Shown: positions 27,431 through 35,450, numbered from the stretch's first letter. The stretch: DNA of 64,000 bases from an uncultured Bacteroidales bacterium (GCA_937902805.1 CALEMB010000041.1:22138-86137), one strand, 5' to 3'. Notes: generated by a model from the sequence alone, not told the origin. Numbers and translations are program-made.

Positions 27431-27979
27431 TTAAAAAACTGCCATAACTGCTTGCTTCAGCTTTTGCATGCACTTGTATTTCTGCGTTTTTACCGCATCG
27501 GTCGAGGCATACTTCATTTGCATGGCAATCTCTTCTCCCGATAGCTTTTCCCAATAGTGCATCCGCAATATGTCGGAACAGGGATAGGTCATCTTGCTTA
27601 CTATCTCATCGATCTTCCGCTCTTTCTCCTCCTTTTCCTCAATCTCCTCAGCATCCGAATCAATCAAGTTGAGATTCTGTAAGTCCATTTCCGTGGTCAT
27701 CTCCTTGAACTTGCGGTCGTTGGCCATCATCTTGTATTTGCCAACGGCAAACAGATAGGTGGACAAGGTGCTGGTCATCTTGCCAAGCTTGCCTTTTTGG
27801 ATGTTTTCCCACAATGTCACATTGGCATCCTGGTATAGATCCAACAGGTATTCATCGCTCTTGCCATAGGAGTTCCTGAAATGGTTGAGAAACGCGCCTT
27901 TATTGGCTGCGTAAAACCCATTGATGATTTTACGGTCATTGTTTCTGAAACCATCTATGATTTGCTGGTCAGTCATCAT
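27431..27979 (-). CDS. ECF-like RNA polymerase sigma factor
   Basis: 182 residues with the two-domain layout of group 4 sigma factors. Region 2 includes LYQDANVTLWENI and STLSTYLFAVGKYK; region 4 includes MTYPCSDILRMHYWEKLSGEEIAMQM, then the recognition helix with DAVKTQKYKCMQKL. An acidic, Glu/Lys-rich linker joins them. The start is ATG 27979 or 27976, two to five bases after the caspase stop, so it is made with the caspase. It probably directs transcription of an envelope-related regulon. Confidence 0.88.
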   Translation of the reverse strand: MMTDQQIIDGFRNNDRKIINGFYAANKGAFLNHFRNSYGKSDEYLLDLYQDANVTLWENIQKGKLGKMTSTLSTYLFAVGKYKMMANDRKFKEMTTEMDLQNLNLIDSDAEEIEEKEEKERKIDEIVSKMTYPCSDILRMHYWEKLSGEEIAMQMKYASTDAVKTQKYKCMQKLKQAVMAVF

Positions 27980-27981
27980 GA

Positions 27982-28836
27982 TCAGAATAGTTTTTCGTCA
28001 TTTAAGTTAGGAGCACCCTCTCTTTGGCTTTGCTGAGGGTACTTAGCTACATATAACATACGGTTGTCTATTGTGGCCATTACTTCTTGCCAAGTAGCCT
28101 TGCTCATGGCAGCTCTATTTTCCCACAAAAGGTACGACAACATACCGTGATAATTGCCTTGGTTATCACGATACTCAAAGTTGTTTTGGTATGCTTTGCA
28201 GGCTGAAACAAATAGCCATGCCGTAGATTCTCTTTTCACGCTGCCTGCGTTCCTCTCGGCAGGCACTTCAAACCTTTCTTGAACGCCTCTCACCACATCC
28301 TCATCTTCGTCACCACGAGAACCAGAACCACTGTGGCAGGCATCCGAAACGACGATGATCTTTCCCTTATCACCGACCTTTGTTCTCAATTGGTTAAGGA
28401 AGTCAAACAGCTCATCGTCAACGATGTGATTCTGCCCTTGGTACTTCCCGGAATAATCTTTACAGGCATCGTAAGGAATCCAAGCCTCGTCATAACCATC
28501 AGGCTCGTCGCCATCGAGGTCGGTAATCTGTTGCCCATGTCCCGAGAAATGTATGTAAACCACATCTTCACGAGTAGCCTTCTTGGCAAGATTGTCCAAT
28601 GCATCCATGATGCCTTTTTTCGTGGCGGCTTTGTTGCCAAGAATCTGCACCTGCTCAAAGCCGTTCACTTCAAGCATCTCGGTGACAATGGAGATATCGT
28701 TGTCGCCATGAATCTTGCACCAGCCGCTTTCTTCTGGATAGTCACCAATGCCTATGACGAGCGCTAGCTTATTTTGCGCATGGGTTAATACACACATTTG
28801 CAAAAAGATGAACAATAGTATTTTATGTGGTTTCAT
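27982..28836 (-). CDS. Exported caspase family (C14) protease
   Basis: 284 residues. A signal peptide (residues 1-20, ending THA) precedes a caspase fold: LALVIGIGDYP, the catalytic His100 in FSGHG, and Cys167 in DACHSG. An acidic Ca-site-like segment DLDGDEPDGYDEAWIP follows the His, as in metacaspases and Bacteroidota caspases that accept basic P1 residues. It is the first gene of the five-gene operon ending at 20702. No TPR or other domain is fused. No housekeeping promoter with both boxes is seen upstream. Confidence 0.88.
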   Translation of the reverse strand: MKPHKILLFIFLQMCVLTHAQNKLALVIGIGDYPEESGWCKIHGDNDISIVTEMLEVNGFEQVQILGNKAATKKGIMDALDNLAKKATREDVVYIHFSGHGQQITDLDGDEPDGYDEAWIPYDACKDYSGKYQGQNHIVDDELFDFLNQLRTKVGDKGKIIVVSDACHSGSGSRGDEDEDVVRGVQERFEVPAERNAGSVKRESTAWLFVSACKAYQNNFEYRDNQGNYHGMLSYLLWENRAAMSKATWQEVMATIDNRMLYVAKYPQQSQREGAPNLNDEKLF

Positions 28837-29110
28837 ACAGATTTTATTTCTGTTAGAGACTGCAATAATACGAAAATTTGCAGTTATTCCCTGCTTTTAA
28901 TCTTAAAGTGGATTTCCTACACTTATATACAACACAATATTTTGGAGTGAAATTCGCTGGATTCGGTTGTCACTTTTGCGCCTTCCGACTGATTCAAGTT
29001 GACGGGTTAATAATTTAGGACTGCTTTAGGTTGTCGCTTTGTCTTGTAAGGAAGTTTTTAACTAAACTTCAACAGGTTCAGTAGCCGATTTAAGCTGTAG
29101 CACCCAATTC
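28837..29110. other. Intergenic region with dispersed repeats
   Basis: About 270 bases between two minus-strand units. The segment near 28975-29015 (CACTTTTG...CGACTGATTC...TTGAC) is similar to 32427-32463, and 29060-29107 is a 48-bp repeat shared with 35403-35450. A weak -7-like TATTATTG is near the caspase start. No ORF worth calling was found. Confidence 0.6.
29060..29107 (+). repeat. 48-bp dispersed repeat, copy 1
   Basis: AACTAAACTT...CAGTAGCCGATTT...GTAGCACCCAA, matching 35403-35450 at roughly 40 of 48 positions in the same orientation. Confidence 0.75.
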
Positions 29111-31327
29111 TCACTCCACCAAATACGCAAACCTTTTCCCCTCAGCATGATAGTCCTTGTAGGTGTCGCAACGGCCTTGAATGCTTCGCCCGGCCTGGGT
29201 GTCGGGATAGCGCTCCATCACCGTCTTATAGTTGCTGAAACGCAGCTGGGCTTGGGCTGCATATTCGTCGTTGGTGAAAGTCGCAAAAGCCTCGCTGAAA
29301 AGTTTCTCCACCCGCTGCATGGCGTTCAAGCACTTCTCATCTTTTTGCCAATCATAGTGCCCAACATTCCCCCACAACCATCCATATTTGTATTGCGTCA
29401 ATGCCCAGCAATAATCAAACGAATTGCGCAAACCTATGCCGAAGTCAAGCATCAACAAGGCTTTTAGGTTGGGGTCGGTGGTGGCGAAAATGTCCTGCTC
29501 CATGCGGTTCATCGTCTTGGCAAAGAACAACTTGGCCTCCATGCCGTGACTCCACAGCCTGGGATTTAGACTAAACGGGTCTCGGTTCAAATAATCGTAT
29601 TTGTAGACATTGGTACATAGGGAATAGTCCGACGACACTTTCATAAAGTATCGCTCCGCCTCGGCGTAACGCATTTCACGCAAACAATGTGTCCCTATGA
29701 TTTCGTTGAGATAATCAAGATTGGTATAGGAATGGGCGTTAATGAACCGCTGGAACTCTGTTTGCGGCTTTTCCACCACACGGACATAGGCCATCAGATC
29801 GTTGGCCGACAAGGTGTCCATCATGGCAGCGAAATGACAGCTATAGTCATATTCGTTGAAGAAATGGCTTTTCCTATATTCCTCCAACGATATCGAGATA
29901 TGTTGGCCGCCATATTTTTGGATAAGGTCATCGTCCCAACAGGTAATGCCTATTTCACCAATCGCGTTGAGCAGCGAATAGCTCGCCATATTGGCCAGCT
30001 GCAAAGCCAGAGAAGTTTTGCCGGCTTCCATCATCTTTGGGCATACTGTGCCCAAGAGGATGCAGCGCATGGCATCGTTCCAATAGTAATAGCTAAGACA
30101 GAATTTCAGGCAATAGACACTACTTGTCTCACTGATGGTCTCGTCGTCGATATGGGCTTCCAACATGTCCTGCAACCAACGCAGTTGTGCAAAAAGCTTC
30201 TGCTCGTAGGCTTTGTCGTAGGTGCAGATTTGCGCGTCAATGTAAATGCGCATCACTTTGATGGCATCCGAAAGGTTCTGGTCTTTCACGGCTTTTTCAG
30301 CCGTCCTCAGATAACGGTCGGCCTTTTTGTCATCGCCTTGCAAGTGGGCAATGAAAGTGGCAGCGTATGCCCACAATGCTTTGTCGGCAGGCAAATCGCC
30401 TTCAAGGATTTTGTCGCAGAGCAAACCCAGTTGAATGACTTCATCTTTTCCAACAGGGGCATACCAATCCCACCAATTATCTGAATTGAGGTCGTGGTTA
30501 GGTTCTATCTGCCCCAATATTTCCCAAAGCTTCAGACGGAACGCAGGACAGTCAGGATAGTTTTCATAGAGGAGTTCCATCTGTTCAACGCGGCTCAATG
30601 TTCCACGATAGCGTGGGTCGCATTCCAGAAGGCCGATAATATCATCGGCCAAAATGTAATAGTGTTTGGCCTGCTCGATGTCGTCAAGATGGACGCAGGC
30701 ACCAGCAACATACGACAAGACCATCTGGCGCAAAACGCCTTCAGGCACCCGTGCTTCCGTCTCATTCCAAAAGCGAATGATTTCCTCATATTGTTTGAGC
30801 GAAGTCATAGCCCTGACTGCTTGCAAAGCATAACGGTCGGCAAAACGCCCGTCTATCTTCTGCCTAGCTACCACAGCTACATCATTAAGCGAATACCTCA
30901 CTGGGTCGTCTTTTGAAGGATAATACCAAGGCGAAAGGCTCTCTCGACGCAGCCACTCGCAGTTTTTCGCCAGAATCAGAAAGTCAAGTGCTTCCTGGTC
31001 GTCATGCTCTACCAGCCATTGCGCCATTTGATTGCCTTTCACTTCCTCTGGGATGATGTGAGACTTCAACCCGACAAGCGTTTCAATATCAAACTTGTAA
31101 ACCAACCGATAGATGTCGTCCAACGGTATGCTGGCCGATGTTTGCTGCTGCCATAGCTGACAGTTCCTGTTGCTGTTCAAGTTGTAGTTCTCAGCAGGAT
31201 TGTCTGGCAAATCCACAAGATGAAACAAGTAATATCCCGAAGGAGGATATATATTAGGGCCACATGCGAATGCGCAGCCAACGGCAAAAACTAGGCTAAT
31301 TGTAACGATAAATCTGGCGTATCTCAT
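29111..31327 (-). CDS. Exported TPR-like lipoprotein of unknown function
   Basis: About 738 residues from ATG 31327. The signal peptide ends in CAFACG, so lipidation or a disulfide is possible. The mature N-terminus (GPNIYPPSGYYLFHL) is followed by several hundred residues of helical repeat sequence with many Trp and Tyr. No catalytic motif is seen. The start lies inside the 3' end of the upstream lipoprotein gene (32-base overlap), which implies coupled translation and joint function. A longer start at 31384 would add an unlikely second hydrophobic leader. Confidence 0.7.
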   Translation of the reverse strand: MRYARFIVTISLVFAVGCAFACGPNIYPPSGYYLFHLVDLPDNPAENYNLNSNRNCQLWQQQTSASIPLDDIYRLVYKFDIETLVGLKSHIIPEEVKGNQMAQWLVEHDDQEALDFLILAKNCEWLRRESLSPWYYPSKDDPVRYSLNDVAVVARQKIDGRFADRYALQAVRAMTSLKQYEEIIRFWNETEARVPEGVLRQMVLSYVAGACVHLDDIEQAKHYYILADDIIGLLECDPRYRGTLSRVEQMELLYENYPDCPAFRLKLWEILGQIEPNHDLNSDNWWDWYAPVGKDEVIQLGLLCDKILEGDLPADKALWAYAATFIAHLQGDDKKADRYLRTAEKAVKDQNLSDAIKVMRIYIDAQICTYDKAYEQKLFAQLRWLQDMLEAHIDDETISETSSVYCLKFCLSYYYWNDAMRCILLGTVCPKMMEAGKTSLALQLANMASYSLLNAIGEIGITCWDDDLIQKYGGQHISISLEEYRKSHFFNEYDYSCHFAAMMDTLSANDLMAYVRVVEKPQTEFQRFINAHSYTNLDYLNEIIGTHCLREMRYAEAERYFMKVSSDYSLCTNVYKYDYLNRDPFSLNPRLWSHGMEAKLFFAKTMNRMEQDIFATTDPNLKALLMLDFGIGLRNSFDYCWALTQYKYGWLWGNVGHYDWQKDEKCLNAMQRVEKLFSEAFATFTNDEYAAQAQLRFSNYKTVMERYPDTQAGRSIQGRCDTYKDYHAEGKRFAYLVE

Positions 31328-32288
31328 CGGTGCTGTAATTTGAAAGGTTAGCTGAATCAAGATGATAAAGTATAACAGACGCACAATCTGACTTGTGGAT
31401 TTTTATGTGCAAAAGGCTGTCCAAACTCCGAAGATCTTCAAAACCCACGCGCTCTTCGCGTAATGTATCACATTTGTCAAGTTCTCCAGTAGGCATTTCG
31501 TGAAACAGACCTCTGTATGCACCATCGTGAAACCACACATACCAGTTGAAAGTAGGATAGGCAAAATCCAACGGCAAGTCGTAATCGTTGCCCTTCAAAT
31601 GGGATTTCACATCTTCAAGGTCGAGAATGGAATTCTGGGTATTAGGGTTGGTGACATTTCCCGTGTTGTACAACATCAGCACACCACGGTCAACAGGGGG
31701 ACAGGCACAGGCCAGTTGCCACAGTCTTATGGTGCAGCTCAACTCGATGCCGTATGGTCTCAACTGCTCTTTCATAGCCTTGCAGAGCGCAAAATAGTAG
31801 TCCTGCGTCTGCTGCGTCCAGTCGCAATCCAGCTGTACTTCACTTATGCGTCCCAAGTCATGAAAGTCTGCAATGTTCATCATCCGTTCCACGATAAGCC
31901 CTGCATAGTCTTTATCCGAATTGACGATTTGCCTCAACGCGTCAATAGTGATATAAACCACGGGGATAATCTCGACATTCTCAGGGATGGAATCCTTGAA
32001 CGCAATCGTGGCATTGGGCACCGCCTCAAAGTCAAAGGTACTTTTCACGCTTTTGTCGGCTGGCACCACATCGAAGAGACGTAGATAGAGCCTTTTCACA
32101 TGATGTTCTTCAAGGAAGTTCCGCTCCGTATCGTTGAGGTCAAAGATCGTCTTCCAGTAATAGATGCCGTTGGCAGGAGCATGATGCTCGGTTTTTGCAT
32201 GCTGCTTTTCCGCCTGAGGGGTCGGAGAGCATCCGACTCCGGCAAGCATCAGCAACGTAAGGAAAAAGTGTTGCGGTTTCATAATCAT
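31296..32288 (-). CDS. Lipoprotein, possible TIM-barrel (DUF3142-like) protein
   Basis: 330 residues (ATG 32288, or the third codon at 32282). Lipoprotein signal with VGCS at ~20. The body has alternating strand and helix segments: GIYYWKTIFDLNDTE, RLYLRLFDV, VYITIDAL, QLDCDWTQQTQDYYFALCKAM, GVLMLYNTGN and LDFAYPTFNWYVWFHDG. This suggests a (beta/alpha)8 barrel like glycosidase-related families, perhaps DUF3142. The barrel reading is an inference; no activity is claimed. It is the first gene of a two-gene unit. Confidence 0.65.
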   Translation of the reverse strand: MIMKPQHFFLTLLMLAGVGCSPTPQAEKQHAKTEHHAPANGIYYWKTIFDLNDTERNFLEEHHVKRLYLRLFDVVPADKSVKSTFDFEAVPNATIAFKDSIPENVEIIPVVYITIDALRQIVNSDKDYAGLIVERMMNIADFHDLGRISEVQLDCDWTQQTQDYYFALCKAMKEQLRPYGIELSCTIRLWQLACACPPVDRGVLMLYNTGNVTNPNTQNSILDLEDVKSHLKGNDYDLPLDFAYPTFNWYVWFHDGAYRGLFHEMPTGELDKCDTLREERVGFEDLRSLDSLLHIKIHKSDCASVILYHLDSANLSNYSTDEIRQIYRYN

Positions 32289-32322
32289 TATATCATTTTA
32301 CATTATTATCAGCTTGACGAGG

Positions 32323-32350
32323 CAAAAGTAGCAACTTGTCGGGAATGCAA
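32323..32350 (-). promoter_or_regulatory. Housekeeping promoter of the lipoprotein pair
   Basis: Minus-strand TTG (32350-32348), 17 bases, then TACTTTTG (32330-32323), about 35 bases before the first gene. Confidence 0.6.
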
Positions 32351-32512
32351 AGATAGCGATTTCGGTGAAATGTACGAAATGGTTGGAAAAATGTATGAAA
32401 TGATCGTGATTCGCCGTAACAGGTTCACTTTTGTGTCTTGCGACTGATTCCTATTGACAGGATGCACTTGGCCTATACTACGTCTACGCTACGCCTATCC
32501 TACGCCTATGGT

Positions 32513-32677
32513 ACACGAATTTGTTTTCATTGTGGTTCACTTGACCCCTTTTTCCCGAACATATGTTCATCGGCCAATCCAGTTATGTTCATCAGCCAAT
32601 CCAGTTATGTTCATCGGCCAATGAACATAGGTTCGTATTTTGGGGTGTTTTCGGCTAATAAGACGGAAAATGCGGTA
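32513..32677 (+). repeat. 165-bp direct repeat, copy 1 (downstream of AbiE pair)
   Basis: Nearly identical to 34464-34629 (offset 1951). Contains three tandem ~22-bp units beginning GTTCATCGGCCAAT. With copy 2 it brackets the AbiE toxin-antitoxin genes. Confidence 0.9.
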
Positions 32678-32719
32678 ATTTTGGGGCTGGTATTTTAATG
32701 GCGCAAAGATATGAGAAAT

Positions 32720-33754
32720 TTATTCATTAAGTGCCCGGAATCGTTCTTGAAGTTCCTTCATTCTTGACATCAGTTCAAAAAAACCAAGGGATTGCCCATA
32801 AATGAAGCTCTTTCGCATCTCGTTGTAGTCGGCCTCAAAGCTGGGCATCAACGCTTCACTGGGTACAATCTGGATGTTGGCTGGCATTTCCTTTTCAGCA
32901 TCCACATGATAGAACTTTTGCCTATGTTGCACCACTTCATGATACAAAGTAATGTCTTTCAGTGCCATTTCGCAATATGGGGTTTGCATCAGCTTCTCCA
33001 AATCATAAAAATGGCGGCTCATTCTAAATGTCCTTGGATGTTCCTTTTGTAATTCCTCGCACAGCAAAAACGCTTTTTCCAAGAATGTTCTTGTAGGGCT
33101 GACGGTTGGGATGTCTTGAACGAAATCGGAATCCACGTCTTCCCCTTGATACACCTGCTCCACTAATGAAGCTATGCGTCTCTTTTCAAACGGTTCGACC
33201 ATGGACGACACGCTGATTTCTATTTTAATAACTGGTTGGGCATACGTTTCTTTGCTGCCATAAAGCGATGGATAAAACACATATATTACGGTTGGGTCTT
33301 TGTCATGGTCTATTTTGCGTGGTTCCATATCCTCATCCGGTATTTCATTGTCGGCGAGCACCGTGACATCAAGACCCAATTCAGCAAACTTGTTTACCAG
33401 CATTGCTTTGAATTCGCCAAAAAGATAATCTTGTGCTTCCTTGCGGAGTTTTTGGATTTGTTTGCGAAACGAGTTCCCTGTGTATTGAAACTTTCTTTCG
33501 TTCACGAAGAAGTCACGGCTTAATGCTATATCAATATCTTCACTGAATCGGTTGATGATATTCCATCCTTTGCTGAGGCTCGTACCTCCTTTAAATAGGA
33601 AATATTCGCTGATGCGGGTATGAAACAAGGCAAAAAGTACAGCAGTCACCCACCAATCCTTTTCGGCAGCAGCCTCGTCTATCTGCTTTGCTTGGCTGAC
33701 TGCCAGTATCATTGCCTTGCGCTCATCTATTGAGAAATTAGTCCATCTACTCAT
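32720..33754 (-). CDS. AbiEii/AbiGii family nucleotidyltransferase toxin
   Basis: 344 residues. The nucleotidyltransferase signature is intact: FKGGTSLSKGW at ~55-64 and SEDIDIAL at ~71-78, the metal-binding DxD. AbiEii-type toxins transfer nucleotides to RNA and halt growth until neutralised by the antitoxin, and many serve in phage abortive infection. The start overlaps the antitoxin stop by eight bases. The pair is flanked by long direct repeats. Confidence 0.88.
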   Translation of the reverse strand: MSRWTNFSIDERKAMILAVSQAKQIDEAAAEKDWWVTAVLFALFHTRISEYFLFKGGTSLSKGWNIINRFSEDIDIALSRDFFVNERKFQYTGNSFRKQIQKLRKEAQDYLFGEFKAMLVNKFAELGLDVTVLADNEIPDEDMEPRKIDHDKDPTVIYVFYPSLYGSKETYAQPVIKIEISVSSMVEPFEKRRIASLVEQVYQGEDVDSDFVQDIPTVSPTRTFLEKAFLLCEELQKEHPRTFRMSRHFYDLEKLMQTPYCEMALKDITLYHEVVQHRQKFYHVDAEKEMPANIQIVPSEALMPSFEADYNEMRKSFIYGQSLGFFELMSRMKELQERFRALNE

Positions 33755-34358
33755 TGTCTTGACCTTTCATATTCCTTTTAATAATTTGACGCATCCAGAC
33801 AGGCGCTAAAAGCAGATCCTGTTCTATGGTATCCTTCTCTGGCGTTTCGGCCAGCAGTTTTGCAACTTGACGCTCGTCTTCTTGCGTGATGTTGTTTTCG
33901 CCGATGCTGCGCAATGCCTGCACCAGTTCGCGCATCAACTTGCCTCGGAAAGCGAAGTTCTTTGGAGCACCGTGTTTCAAGGTGACTGTCCGATTGCCAA
34001 GGGCTAGTTTTCTACTCGAACCCGATGTTAGGAAACTCGTGTTCATGGGTACTTGGGTAGAGAATCCCAGACGGTTTGCCGCAGTGGCCCCCGTCGGGAT
34101 GATGACAGCCTTGTCTCGTTTGGCAATCTCAGTCACTAACTCAAACGCGGAAGGATAGACGATGCCGAAGCGCGTCTTTCGAGCCTTAACATAGACCCCT
34201 TTTGCAATACGGGTAATAAGGTCTTCCTTCTCAAAATAGGCCAGTAATTTTGTGATGTACTCCACATCATATTTGGGGAAAGATGACACGAAGTACACTA
34301 CGCCAAACCTGTCGTGGCTTATTTTGCTTCTAATCTTCTTAACTACAGTATCTTGCAT
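33747..34358 (-). CDS. AbiEi-like antitoxin (DUF6088-type)
   Basis: 203 residues. The N-terminal ~75 residues form a winged-helix-like DNA-binding domain (IRSKISHDRFGVVYFVSSF...YITKLLAYFEKEDLITRIAKGVYVK), followed by the AbiEi-like C-terminal domain with PSAFELVTEIAKRDKAVIIPTGATAANRLG. It should neutralise the downstream toxin and repress its own promoter. An inverted repeat just after the promoter is a candidate operator. Confidence 0.82.
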   Translation of the reverse strand: MQDTVVKKIRSKISHDRFGVVYFVSSFPKYDVEYITKLLAYFEKEDLITRIAKGVYVKARKTRFGIVYPSAFELVTEIAKRDKAVIIPTGATAANRLGFSTQVPMNTSFLTSGSSRKLALGNRTVTLKHGAPKNFAFRGKLMRELVQALRSIGENNITQEDERQVAKLLAETPEKDTIEQDLLLAPVWMRQIIKRNMKGQDNE

Positions 34359-34379
34359 TCGATTTTTTATTGAATTTTA

Positions 34380-34406
34380 GTCGGAATAATTACAGATTTT
34401 TCCGAC
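34380..34406. promoter_or_regulatory. Candidate antitoxin operator
   Basis: GTCGGA and TCCGAC form an inverted repeat with a 15-base spacer between the AbiE promoter and the antitoxin start, where autoregulating antitoxins usually bind. Confidence 0.4.
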
Positions 34407-34408
34407 CG

Positions 34409-34438
34409 CAAAGATAGTAATAAAGGATTAGGTGGCAA
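34409..34438 (-). promoter_or_regulatory. Promoter of the AbiE-type operon
   Basis: Minus-strand TTG (34438-34436), 19 bases, then TATCTTTG (34416-34409). Both boxes fit the Bacteroidota consensus. Confidence 0.7.
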
Positions 34439-34463
34439 TAGAATGAGACAAAAATACTAAAAC

Positions 34464-34629
34464 ACACGAATTTGTTTTCATTGTGGTTCACTTGACCCCT
34501 TTTTCCCGAACATAGGTTCATCGGCCAATCCAGTTATGTTCATCAGCCAATCCAGTTATGTTCATCGGCCAATGAACATAGGTTCGTTTTTCGGGGATGT
34601 TTTCGGCTGAAAAGACGGAAAACGTGGTG
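34464..34629 (+). repeat. 165-bp direct repeat, copy 2 (upstream of AbiE pair)
   Basis: Same orientation as 32513-32677 with only a few differences in the first ~120 bases and more toward the end. Recombination between copies would remove the whole toxin-antitoxin unit. Confidence 0.9.
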
Positions 34630-34645
34630 TTTTTCTCTCAAACCC

Positions 34646-34675
34646 TTGCGGATTCATGGAAATGTTGTATTTTTG
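34646..34675 (+). promoter_or_regulatory. Promoter of candidate RNA
   Basis: TTG (34646-34648), 19 bases, TATTTTTG (34668-34675): a full match on the plus strand with no protein gene downstream on that strand. Confidence 0.65.
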
Positions 34676-34682
34676 CAGGCAG

Positions 34683-34794
34683 TTGGTCGCGGAAACGGAG
34701 TGAAAAATGAATTGATTATCAAGACGTAAAGGGGCGGCCTTATGGATGCACCCTCCGCGATAACACCTACAGCCCCTCGTCAGAGGGGCTTTTT
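34683..34794 (+). ncRNA. Candidate structured small RNA
   Basis: About 110 bases between a consensus promoter and a strong terminator with no reading frame of note. TCGCGGA (34687-34693) and TCCGCGA (34754-34760) would close a stem around a 60-base interior. The terminator follows ten bases later. The 3' end is antisense to the last codons of the convergent PBECR-like gene. I cannot match it to a known RNA family. The start is estimated from the -7 box. Confidence 0.45.
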
Positions 34795-35240
34795 ATTGCA
34801 CGTTTGTACATAGTCTGGAATGTCAAACTCTTTTTCCCTGTCCTGATTTCTTCCACATAATAGTAGTTTAATCCTATCTGCTTCTCATAGACCAACAGAT
34901 TCATTTCATGAAGCTTTGATTTTGATGACGAAATGTGTACTTTATCCCGATTCCGAATAATAAACGGGACTAGCAAGTAATCCTCTATTGACAACGGCTC
35001 TCTGTCCTTGCTTTGTTTTCCATACCTATTCTCAGAATGCTGTATACCCGATGTTTCAATCACATGCTTATAGCCCGTCAGGTCAATGCCTTCCTTCCTG
35101 GCCAATGTCATCAGTTCCTCGTCAACCTCATTGTCGATAATAGCAAATTTGTAGTCGCATTTCTGGTTGATGAGTTCAATAAGATCTCCGAACGGAATCT
35201 TTGTCGTGTTCACTTTGTCGAATGGCTTTTTGTTTGTCAT
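34767..35240 (-). CDS. PBECR-like nuclease domain protein
   Basis: 157 residues, no signal. The central block GYKHVIETSGIQHSENRYG...LSIEDYLLVPFIIRNRDKV follows the pattern of phage Barnase-EndoU-ColicinE5-RelE-like (PBECR) nuclease domains, with two conserved His (HV, QH) and the downstream ED..lP motif. Such domains occur at the ends of phage head proteins and in toxins; here the domain stands nearly alone. A Lys-rich C-terminus ends inside the convergent terminator. The family call is tentative; the gene itself looks real. Confidence 0.5.
   Translation of the reverse strand: MTNKKPFDKVNTTKIPFGDLIELINQKCDYKFAIIDNEVDEELMTLARKEGIDLTGYKHVIETSGIQHSENRYGKQSKDREPLSIEDYLLVPFIIRNRDKVHISSSKSKLHEMNLLVYEKQIGLNYYYVEEIRTGKKSLTFQTMYKRAIKSPSDEGL
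34771..34794 (+). terminator. Terminator of candidate RNA
   Basis: AGCCCCTC/GAGGGGCT (8-bp stem, four-base loop) followed by T-rich sequence; it overlaps the stop region of the convergent gene. Confidence 0.8.
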
Positions 35241-35310
35241 ACTCTTATGAATTAAGTTTTACCCCGCAAAGATGCAAACCTTGTCAAGAATAAGCCGTTG
35301 ATTAAACGTT

Positions 35311-35350
35311 TGTAGTCGACTGTAGTCGTTTGTTGTCGTTTGCTGTCGGA
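35311..35350 (+). repeat. Four 10-bp tandem repeats
   Basis: Imperfect copies of TGTAGTCGTT (TGTAGTCGAC, TGTAGTCGTT, TGTTGTCGTT, TGCTGTCGGA), upstream of the PBECR-like gene as read on the minus strand. Confidence 0.7.
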
Positions 35351-35402
35351 TATATTGCTGGAAATAAGATGATTGGAATTTTTCAAAAAGCAGGCACATA
35401 CT

Positions 35403-35450
35403 AACTAAACTTAGACAAGCTCAGCAGCCGATTTGAGCCGTAGTACCCAA
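35403..35450 (+). repeat. 48-bp dispersed repeat, copy 2
   Basis: Matches 29060-29107 in the same orientation; together they bracket the 6.3 kb holding the lipoprotein pair, AbiE pair and PBECR-like gene. Confidence 0.75.

Larger units (their letters stand above)
32289..32719. other. Repeat-rich intergenic region
   Basis: About 430 bases. It holds the promoter of the lipoprotein pair, a stretch similar to 28975-29015, short CTACGCCTA-type iterations near 32475-32510, and copy 1 of the 165-bp repeat. No gene was recognised. Confidence 0.7.
34359..34766. other. Intergenic region with promoter, repeat copy and candidate RNA
   Basis: About 400 bases upstream of the AbiE operon. In order it holds a palindrome, the AbiE promoter, copy 2 of the 165-bp repeat, and a plus-strand promoter leading into a possible structured RNA. 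No protein gene is seen. Confidence 0.7.

Noticed and set aside
34464..34629. Origin of replication from tandem 22-bp units
   Set aside because: A second copy lies 2 kb away, no replication initiator gene is adjacent, and no DnaA-box cluster was noticed.
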